This document shows positions 1 to 6,368 of a stretch of 13,916 nt of DNA, in pieces. The notes below the pieces were generated by a model. That model worked only from the letters and a program-made list of their open reading frames with translations, was not told where the DNA came from and did not search any database. The stretch is from positions 1 through 13,916 of the forward strand of contig JALZVN010000383.1 of the NCBI GenBank assembly GCA_023299965.1, read 5' to 3'. How positions within the stretch are numbered: the stretch's first letter is position 1; the number at the start of each line of letters is the position of its first letter. Source of the stretch: Saprospiraceae bacterium. GTDB lineage: Bacteria; Bacteroidota; Bacteroidia; Chitinophagales; Saprospiraceae. The position numbers were made by a program, and so were the translations under genes.

Positions 1-1210
1 TACTGCAGATGTCGGCTCCAACATTGATGGTTATATCTTCTAGACAATTGATTACTGGCGCATCTACATCTGCCACAAAAACGTCAAATCGACAAGTGTC
101 GGTGGTTCCGAATATATCGATCGCAACAAATTCATTTCTTGTAAAGCCTGGAGGAAATACGCCTCCACTTGGGATTCCTTGAGTCTGAAATATAGAATCT
201 CCATTGCAAGGTTCTAAAATGAAAACATCATAATCCACAGCAGCGCCACAATCGTTGGTCTGACTAGTAGTATCTATATTGGTTGGGCAGATTAAAAAAG
301 GAGATACGCCAAAGCTGACATTGACATCAAAGCTACAAGAGGTGCTATTGCCTGCTGGATCTGATAATTCAAATGTGTTGGTAGTGGTACCCGCTGGGAA
401 GGCTCCACCGCTTTCTATTCCAGCTGTTTGTTGGATAGAAAAATCTGAGGCTCTCAGTTTTAAGACTAAATTGAAATCCGGTTGGCCAAAGGTGGCAATA
501 TCTATAGGGTCAGGAATATTACATCCTGGACTGGCTATAAAAGAAGGCGCAGACTGTCCGCCACCAACATTGTAGCCTGGCACTTGCGCTATATCAAATG
601 ATGGAGCTACTAACTCAACCACTATCATTTGGCTATTGTCTACTAGGATGTCAGCTGGAATGGTAAAAATACCACCTGAAAGAATAGGAACGGTAGCTTG
701 TAGACTTTCTATCAAAGTCATATTTGCGTATAACAGGGGACCAGTTAGCGAATAGATATTCACAGTAATTAATGGTTCAGTGCTGGCGAAGCCAACTCCG
801 ACATCCACTCCAGTAAGAAATACTTGTGAAGGCAAACCTGATTGCGAAAGGTCAAAAACACGTAGGTGACTGGTTTCCACATCGCCGTTACAACTAAAGG
901 CAACTATATCGTCATCTGAGAAATTCTGGCTTAAGTCAAATTGAGAAATCGGGCAACTATTTGTGTTAAAGCCAACGTTATAATCCAAGACTGCTTCGCA
1001 ATCCCTACGACTAGGCAAAATCGTATCGATATTGGGAGGACAAACGATGTCCGGTAGACTAATGGAAAAATCATTTACATCACATTCTTTATCCATTATG
1101 ACGGTTAGATTGTCATTTGGATCAATATTTAAGGGAATGTCTGTATAGAAGCTTGATAATAAGAGCTTTGGTAGCAAAATTGCTATTAGTAGCGTGAAAA
1201 ATGTCCTCAT
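1..1210 (-). CDS. Secreted HYR-domain protein, partial (N-terminal 403 codons)
   Basis: The reading frame is open on the minus strand from ATG at 1210-1208 to the window edge, so the C terminus is missing. Residues 1-20 form a signal peptide (MRTFFTLLIAILLPKLLLSS), implying export. HYR (hyalin-repeat) features are clear. One HYR begins at residues 56-62 (CPPNID plus flanks) and ends with the G-E-S-G-G-A-F-P-A-G-T-T and D-P-A-G-N motifs at about 264-287. A second complete HYR spans about 304-381 (CPTNID; GIPSGGVFPPG), and a third starts at about 384. Between the two halves of the first HYR lies a module of about 160 residues (104-262) containing RVFDLS, VDVGVG and VNIYSLTG motifs. It resembles a beta-sandwich module I know from other Bacteroidota secreted proteins, but I cannot name it. 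HYR domains are Ig-like folds common in adhesins, so a surface or extracellular role is likely. A C-terminal T9SS sorting domain is expected but lies outside. It is divergent from the giant gene at 1481. I saw no clear TAnnTTTG promoter for it. Confidence 0.88.
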   Translation of the reverse strand, partial: MRTFFTLLIAILLPKLLLSSFYTDIPLNIDPNDNLTVIMDKECDVNDFSISLPDIVCPPNIDTILPSRRDCEAVLDYNVGFNTNSCPISQFDLSQNFSDDDIVAFSCNGDVETSHLRVFDLSQSGLPSQVFLTGVDVGVGFASTEPLITVNIYSLTGPLLYANMTLIESLQATVPILSGGIFTIPADILVDNSQMIVVELVAPSFDIAQVPGYNVGGGQSAPSFIASPGCNIPDPIDIATFGQPDFNLVLKLRASDFSIQQTAGIESGGAFPAGTTTNTFELSDPAGNSTSCSFDVNVSFGVSPFLICPTNIDTTSQTNDCGAAVDYDVFILEPCNGDSIFQTQGIPSGGVFPPGFTRNEFVAIDIFGTTDTCRFDVFVADVDAPVINCLEDITINVGADICS

Positions 1211-1253
1211 ACTTTTTAAATAAATCGATTTAATAATGATGGTCACAAGTTAG

Positions 1254-1277
1254 GGACAAATGAAGTGAAATTTGTCC
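1254..1277. repeat. Perfect 8-bp inverted repeat, possible operator
   Basis: GGACAAAT (1254-1261) and ATTTGTCC (1270-1277) are exact reverse complements separated by 8 bases. The element lies 44-67 bases upstream of the leftward HYR gene's start codon and about 100 bases upstream of the rightward promoter. It could be a binding site for a dimeric regulator or a leader hairpin of the leftward transcript. No T-run follows on either strand, so a terminator is less likely. Function is inference. Confidence 0.5.
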
Positions 1278-1355
1278 ACAAAATGTGATTTTATCTATTT
1301 TGATCAAATTAGAGGACCGCTTAAATGAAATTGTAAAGAAACAAGCGTTATTTAA

Positions 1356-1386
1356 TTGTTAGACCTGATAGTATTCGCTATTTTTG
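1356..1386 (+). promoter_or_regulatory. Bacteroidota-type promoter for the giant surface-protein gene
   Basis: A TTG (1356-1358, the -33 element) and TATTTTTG (1379-1386, matching TAnnTTTG at -7) are separated by 20 bases, in line with the known Bacteroidota housekeeping promoter. Transcription would start near 1391-1394, giving a leader of roughly 90 bases before the ATG at 1481. The match is seen directly; promoter activity is inferred. Confidence 0.7.
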
Positions 1387-1392
1387 TAATGT

Positions 1393-1411
1393 ATTCTGAA
1401 AAGATCAGAAT
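1393..1411 (+). promoter_or_regulatory. Hairpin at the predicted 5' end of the leader
   Basis: ATTCTGA (1393-1399) and TCAGAAT (1405-1411) form a perfect 7-bp stem with a 5-base loop, followed by TTT. It begins 6 bases after the -7 box, at the predicted transcription start. It could be a 5'-terminal stabilising stem-loop in the mRNA or an operator overlapping the start site. It is not placed to terminate any visible gene. Confidence 0.5.
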
Positions 1412-1480
1412 TTTACAACTTAGTACTATACTTAATGGGCTAGGTAGTAACATATTAATATAGAAGATTATAACATTCCC

Positions 1481-4400
1481 ATGATTGCTAAGAGGAAAAT
1501 TCGGCTGCGAAATTTATCCTATAGGCTTTTGATGTCTATGGTGCTGGGATTCTTATTGCTAATTAATAACTTCTCTCTTAAAGCCCAATTCTCTCAAGAT
1601 TGGGATCTCTTTTATGGTAGTAACAATTTTGATGAATTGCTTTCCGTCGTTGAACTGGATGATGGATATGTATTTGGTGGCTCCGCAACCTCTTCTACAA
1701 TGGGAGATTCTCCTCAAACTGCTGGATCTTCTGATTATTGGATATACAAAACAGATTTTGAGGGCAATATTCTTTGGAATTTTACTTACGGTGGATTTGG
1801 TATAGATAATCTTCAAAACCTAATTCAAACAGATGATGGTGGTTTTATCATGTGTGGATTTTCATTTTCAAATACGGGTGCTTTCAAGTCTCAGGATTCA
1901 AGAGGAGATCGAGATTTTTGGATAGTAAAGGTTGATGAAAATGGCTTGTTTACATGGGATTTGACTGTAGGGGGAGATCAGGAGGAATTTCCAACAACAA
2001 TTGTTCAATTACAAGACGGTTCTTATTTCGTTGGAGGTTGGACACAGAGTTTAGTAAGTGGAGAAGTTTCTACACCGACGAGAGGAGGGATGTTTGATTA
2101 TTGGTTGGCGCACATAGATCCGAATGGGGTATTTTTGAATGACCACAGACTAGGAGGTGCAAATGCAGATCAGTTATTTGATATTTATGAGTTGCCAGAT
2201 GGTGATATTTTATTGTCAGGCTTGTCTAGTTCCAACATCGGTGGCGAGAAGTCAGAAGATAGATATGGAGGTTTTGATGCCTGGGTAATTCGAATGAACA
2301 TTAACGGTAATATAGTGTGGGATAGAACGTATGGGGGAGCTCAAAATGAGCAAGGATGGTCCATTGCTATGGCGCCTGATGGGAATATTTTGATTGGAGG
2401 ATTTTCGGATTCGGGGATAAGTGGCAATAAAACAACGCCAAATATAGGTGGCGCAGATTATTGGCTGATCAAAATAGATGAAGCAGGAAATAAGATATAT
2501 GATCGAACTTTTGGAGGTGCTCAAAGTGATGAAGTAAATGAACTTAAGGTAAATGAAAAAGGACTTTACTATCTCGGAGGACGATCTCAATCTGGAATAG
2601 GAGCGGATAAATCAGAAAGTAATAGAGGAAATTGGGATTACTGGTTAATTATTGTCGATGATGATGGTAATGTATTTTATGATAAGACCTTAGGAGGAGA
2701 TGATATCGATAATTTGAGTGATTTTGAGATCTTAGACACCGGCGGAATCCTTTGCGCTGGTTTTACAGCGAGTGACACAAGTGGGGATATTACCGATGTA
2801 AGTAATGGGATAAATGATAACTGGGTGGTAGTTTTAGAATGTACTTTGGATCAATTCCTAGATATTGGAGAGGATCAAATGGTTTGTGAATTTACCTCTC
2901 AAGTCTTATCTGCTAATACCAACCAACCCAATATTTGCTCTACGATATGGAATGATGGAGACACAGAGGTGGACCGTAATTTTTTTATCGATGAGGATGA
3001 ATCTTTTTCTGTGATGGTAAAAAACATATATGGATGTGTCGCAGAGGATACGATAGATTTTACCATTTTTGATGCTCCAGAGTTTGATTTAGGGGCTCCT
3101 TTAATAAGTCTTTGCATAGGTGAAGATACTTTAGTGACGACAGGTCTAAATGAATTGAATAATACTTTCTTATGGGATGATAATAGTACGGATAGTGAAC
3201 GAGTTCTAGTCACTCCTGGTAGTTATGAGTTGACGGTGACAGATCTGGTTGGTTGTACTTTTGCGGATACCATTAGGATAGAGAACTATGCTCAACCTAC
3301 AGCCGACTTAGGACCTGATTTGACTTTTTGTGAAGGTGAGATTAATAGTATTTCCGTTTCTGATTCAGGTCCTACATATATTTGGTCTGAGCCTAATGCT
3401 AATGTTCCAAGCCTTACTATAAATGAATCGGGAACTTATTCAGTGACCGTCACGAATGAGGATGACTGCTCTAGCGAAGACTCCATTGTTGTGATTGTCA
3501 ATGATAGACCTGATATGAATCTAGGTGCCGATATGGTGATTTGTGAAGGAGAGATCGTGATGCTTGATGCCACTGCCTTGGCTTGCCCAACATGTGCATA
3601 CGAATGGGAAGATATGTCTACTAATCCAATGCGGGATGTGAGTCCATTTTTTAATACTACCTATACTGTAGTGGTGACGGATACAGATAATATGTGTACC
3701 AGACAAGATGGGTTAACGGTGAGTGTATTGCCGAGATCTATTATAAGGGTTAATGATTTGACCTGTAATCCGGCAGAAGTTAGAAACGATACTGTCATTG
3801 GGACCAATCAATTTGGTTGTGATAGTTTGACTATTTTCAATATAGTTGGACTGCCATCTGATACTTTACGCTCTAGCATAGGTGTGTGTGACTCTTTGGA
3901 TGTTGGGGTAGATACCATAGTCGGAGTTAATATTTTTGACTGCGATAGTCTCAATATTATATCTTCATTTTTACTTCCATCTACTTTAGAAAATATTTCT
4001 GGAGGTACATGCGATATCGAAGAGGTCGGTATAGATACTATGGTATTTGAGAATGAGTTTGGCTGTGATAGTACTATTATCCAAGAGCTAATCTTACTTC
4101 CTAGTACAGAGTTTACTTTTGAATTTGTAAGTTGTGATCCAGATGAAGTAGGAGTAGATACAATGATTCTCACCAATGAGTTTGGCTGTGATAGCACAAT
4201 TATTACTGTAGTACGCCAAATTTTATCCGACACGATTCGTCTCAATGAATCTGTTTGTTTGGATAATGAAGTGGGTATGGATACGCTTATATTGACAAAT
4301 GATGTAGGCTGTGATAGTTTGATTATTACAAACTTTTTCAAAGTCTTGTCCGATACAATTGTCTCCATTGATTTCACTTGCGATCCAATGGAAGTGAGAA

Positions 4401-6211
4401 ATGATACTGTATTTATTCAAAATCAATTTGGTTGTGATAGTCTTATTGTTGATATTGTTAATCAGGCCCCGAGTACAGAAGAAGACGTACTTATTATGAC
4501 TTGCGATGTCAATCAAGTGGCAAGAGATACCATTTTTGAGATAAATATATTTGGTTGCGATTCTATTATCTATCAGAATTTCCAGCTTTTACGAAGTGAT
4601 ACTGTTATACTTCAGGACTTTGTATGTGATGCCTCTGCGTTCGTAGACACCAGTTTCTTGATTAATTCTTTGGGTTGTGATAGTTTGGTTATTACTGAAT
4701 TTGAAGAGGCTAGATCTGATGAGATTATGTTAGATGGATTTACTTGTGATGAAAATCAAGTAGGAATCCAAGTGTTTAATTTAGTGAATCAATTTGGCTG
4801 TGATAGCATCGTCACTATAGATTTTGATTTAGTAGAAATGCAGGTCACTGTGTTTGAAGAGAACACATGTGATCCATCTCAGTTTATGCCCGATACATTA
4901 ATTTTTCCTACTGATCAATGTGATAGCCTCGTGATCATAAACTACAATGTACAGTTAGAGAATGAAACGATAGTACCCTTGGTAAGCTGTGATATGAATG
5001 ACGTAGGTACAAGTACAAATGTATTTACTAATCAATTTGGTTGCGATAGTACGGTAATCTCAGTAGTAGAATTTGCTGAAGAGGATATTACAAACCTCAC
5101 AGAGTTTGAATGTGGTCAAGTAGATACGTTGATTCAAGAAGCTTTATTTACCAATCAGTTTGGTTGTGATAGTATAGTGATAACTACGACCTTACCTGGT
5201 TTGGATACTACCTTGAACTTGTCAACTGTCTGTGAAGAAGGAGAATTATTTGAGATGGAAACGGTTTTTACTTCTGTTGATGGTTGTGATAGTATAGTGA
5301 TTGATAGAGGGATGCTGTCTGACAATTTTGAAACTGTATTTGATATTTTTACTTGTGATGAAAATATGGTAGGAAGTACTTCCTTGAACTTTACTTCAGT
5401 GGAAGGATGTGATAGTATTATTATCTTCAATACGCTTCTAGGAGAAATTGAGATTGTTCAAGATGTACGCAATATTGCGTGTGGGGAAACGGCGACGGGT
5501 GAAATCACTGTCCAGGGTAACGCGGGTCAATTGCCTTATTTATACAATATTGATGGAGGTGCATTTAGCCCTCAGCGAGTATTTGAAAATTTAGAAATTG
5601 GTGTTTACCAAATCGGAGTACAAGATGCAGATGGTTGTGAATCTTTTATAGAAGCTGAAATCACAGAAGTGACTGGCGTAGATATAGAAGAACTTCCAGA
5701 TTTTGTAGAACTAGACTTTGGAGATCCACTGATTTTGGATCCTATTATCAATGGTGAATTCACAGAATTCTTTTGGACTGGAGTAGATAGTTTGATTTGT
5801 GAAACTTGTCTAGGACAGAACTACGTGCCTCTTACTAGTGGTACCCTTACCTTTAGTGTCATCAGTATAGAAGGGTGTCGAGAAAGACATCAGGTCTTGA
5901 TTGCAGTAGTAAAGAACTATGACGTCTTCATTCCGAATGCATTTTCTCCAAATGACGATTCTATCAACGATTTTTTCACAGTATTTGGAGGAGACAACGT
6001 TACCTCGATTAGAAATCTGAGTCTATACTCTCGTTGGGGAGAACTTGTTTTTGAAAGAGAAGACTTTCTTCCTAGTGTGGAGTCGAGTGGATGGGATGGA
6101 AGACTGAGAGGTGAGCCAATGAGTCCAGGTGTTTTTGTTTATAAAGCAAGAGTAGAATTTTTTGATGGTACTATTGAAGAATTCGAAGGAGACTTTAGCC
6201 TTATTCGTTAA
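1481..6211 (+). CDS. Giant modular T9SS-secreted surface protein (gliding-motility-type C-terminal domain)
   Basis: This 1576-residue protein starts with a signal peptide (basic start, hydrophobic residues about 15-33, cleavage near KAQ-FSQ). Residues 40-455 hold seven ~60-residue repeats of the type W-D-x-T-x-GG ... DGG ... GG-x-S-x-S ... DYWI-x-K-x-D-x-x-GN, suggesting a seven-bladed beta-propeller. Residues about 456-753 hold four Ig/PKD-like modules beginning LG-x-D-x-x-x-C-x-G-E or similar. Residues 754-1324 are fourteen two-cysteine repeats (separate entry). Residues about 1325-1397 resemble a SprB repeat (PYLYNIDGG, GVYQIGVQDADGC). The last 96 residues are the gliding-motility-associated / T9SS type B sorting domain (VFIPNAFSPNDDSINDFF, LYSRWGELVF, W-D-G-R, PGVFVYKA). 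The protein should cross the outer membrane by T9SS and stay at the surface or be released. An adhesin or gliding-related role is inferred; no catalytic motif was seen. SprF/PorP-like partners often accompany such genes, but the next gene is polysaccharide-related. A promoter lies at 1356-1386. Confidence 0.92.
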   Translation: MIAKRKIRLRNLSYRLLMSMVLGFLLLINNFSLKAQFSQDWDLFYGSNNFDELLSVVELDDGYVFGGSATSSTMGDSPQTAGSSDYWIYKTDFEGNILWNFTYGGFGIDNLQNLIQTDDGGFIMCGFSFSNTGAFKSQDSRGDRDFWIVKVDENGLFTWDLTVGGDQEEFPTTIVQLQDGSYFVGGWTQSLVSGEVSTPTRGGMFDYWLAHIDPNGVFLNDHRLGGANADQLFDIYELPDGDILLSGLSSSNIGGEKSEDRYGGFDAWVIRMNINGNIVWDRTYGGAQNEQGWSIAMAPDGNILIGGFSDSGISGNKTTPNIGGADYWLIKIDEAGNKIYDRTFGGAQSDEVNELKVNEKGLYYLGGRSQSGIGADKSESNRGNWDYWLIIVDDDGNVFYDKTLGGDDIDNLSDFEILDTGGILCAGFTASDTSGDITDVSNGINDNWVVVLECTLDQFLDIGEDQMVCEFTSQVLSANTNQPNICSTIWNDGDTEVDRNFFIDEDESFSVMVKNIYGCVAEDTIDFTIFDAPEFDLGAPLISLCIGEDTLVTTGLNELNNTFLWDDNSTDSERVLVTPGSYELTVTDLVGCTFADTIRIENYAQPTADLGPDLTFCEGEINSISVSDSGPTYIWSEPNANVPSLTINESGTYSVTVTNEDDCSSEDSIVVIVNDRPDMNLGADMVICEGEIVMLDATALACPTCAYEWEDMSTNPMRDVSPFFNTTYTVVVTDTDNMCTRQDGLTVSVLPRSIIRVNDLTCNPAEVRNDTVIGTNQFGCDSLTIFNIVGLPSDTLRSSIGVCDSLDVGVDTIVGVNIFDCDSLNIISSFLLPSTLENISGGTCDIEEVGIDTMVFENEFGCDSTIIQELILLPSTEFTFEFVSCDPDEVGVDTMILTNEFGCDSTIITVVRQILSDTIRLNESVCLDNEVGMDTLILTNDVGCDSLIITNFFKVLSDTIVSIDFTCDPMEVRNDTVFIQNQFGCDSLIVDIVNQAPSTEEDVLIMTCDVNQVARDTIFEINIFGCDSIIYQNFQLLRSDTVILQDFVCDASAFVDTSFLINSLGCDSLVITEFEEARSDEIMLDGFTCDENQVGIQVFNLVNQFGCDSIVTIDFDLVEMQVTVFEENTCDPSQFMPDTLIFPTDQCDSLVIINYNVQLENETIVPLVSCDMNDVGTSTNVFTNQFGCDSTVISVVEFAEEDITNLTEFECGQVDTLIQEALFTNQFGCDSIVITTTLPGLDTTLNLSTVCEEGELFEMETVFTSVDGCDSIVIDRGMLSDNFETVFDIFTCDENMVGSTSLNFTSVEGCDSIIIFNTLLGEIEIVQDVRNIACGETATGEITVQGNAGQLPYLYNIDGGAFSPQRVFENLEIGVYQIGVQDADGCESFIEAEITEVTGVDIEELPDFVELDFGDPLILDPIINGEFTEFFWTGVDSLICETCLGQNYVPLTSGTLTFSVISIEGCRERHQVLIAVVKNYDVFIPNAFSPNDDSINDFFTVFGGDNVTSIRNLSLYSRWGELVFEREDFLPSVESSGWDGRLRGEPMSPGVFVYKARVEFFDGTIEEFEGDFSLIR
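1598..2845 (+). repeat. Seven ~60-residue propeller-like repeats (coding)
   Basis: Residues 40-455 of the giant protein divide into seven units of about 60 residues. Each opens with W/Y/N-D-x-T/F-x-GG, carries a central D-D-G-x-x-x-x-GG, and ends with G-x-x-D-Y-W-x-x-K-x-D-x-x-G-N. Seven units fit a closed seven-bladed propeller. The fold assignment is inference from repeat number, length and motif. DNA-level identity between units is low, pointing to old duplications. Confidence 0.75.
3740..5452 (+). repeat. Fourteen tandem ~41-residue two-cysteine 'GCDS' repeats (coding)
   Basis: Residues 754-1324 consist of fourteen units with a period of about 123 bases. Each unit has a first cysteine (usually T/S-C-D), often a V-G-x-D-T stretch, then N-x-F-G-C-D-S-x-I-I and a short linker often ending P/L-S-D-T. 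The first unit's leading cysteine is residue 762 and the last unit's is 1292. Within a unit the two cysteines sit 18 residues apart (17 in units 8 and 10), so each unit could form one disulfide (inference). The unit looks like a variant of the 'GCDS(T/V)-x-T-L' repeats common in Bacteroidota surface proteins. At DNA level the core TTTGGYTGTGATAG recurs, with more drift in the last two units. Confidence 0.85.
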
Positions 6212-6274
6212 TAATAACATGTTTCTCGTCATATTAGGCTTCTAAAAGTGTCATATCGCGAAATTGGCGAAGTT

Positions 6275-6309
6275 TTGGGAGTATATTCTCTAACAACTTG
6301 TTAATTTTG
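6275..6309 (+). promoter_or_regulatory. Candidate promoter for the polysaccharide operon
   Basis: TAATTTTG at 6302-6309 matches TAnnTTTG, with a TTG at 6275-6277. The 24-base spacing is longer than the usual ~20, so the -33 assignment is weak. A second TAnnTTTG match, TACGTTTG at 6341-6348, lacks an upstream TTG and sits very close to the ATG at 6369. The 157-base gap otherwise holds a direct repeat CATACGTT (6325-6332 and 6339-6346). I see no convincing terminator for the preceding gene. Confidence 0.35.
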
Positions 6310-6368
6310 GGTAATATGTATATCCATACGTTACAATACATACGTTTGTAAGTCAAAATAACTACTGA

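Noticed and set aside
279..575. 98-codon plus-strand ORF
   Set aside because: It lies wholly inside the well-supported minus-strand HYR gene and shows no domain features; it is a shadow frame.
3808..4377. 189-codon minus-strand ORF with its own internal repeat (LSQPN)
   Set aside because: Its repeat is the reverse-frame image of the GCDS-coding repeats in the giant gene; no independent start or domain support.
3740..5452. Regularly spaced repeats suggestive of a CRISPR-like or satellite array
   Set aside because: The ~123-base period is a multiple of three, the reading frame is kept throughout, and 'spacers' are coding and similar to each other.
6234..6275. Weak stem-loop (TCGC...GCGA) as terminator of the giant gene
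   Set aside because: Only four base pairs and no proper T-run; not better than chance in this sequence.
6341..6348. TACGTTTG as promoter of the Wzc-like gene
   Set aside because: It matches TAnnTTTG but lacks a TTG at proper spacing and would leave a leader of only about 14 bases; kept only as a remote alternative.
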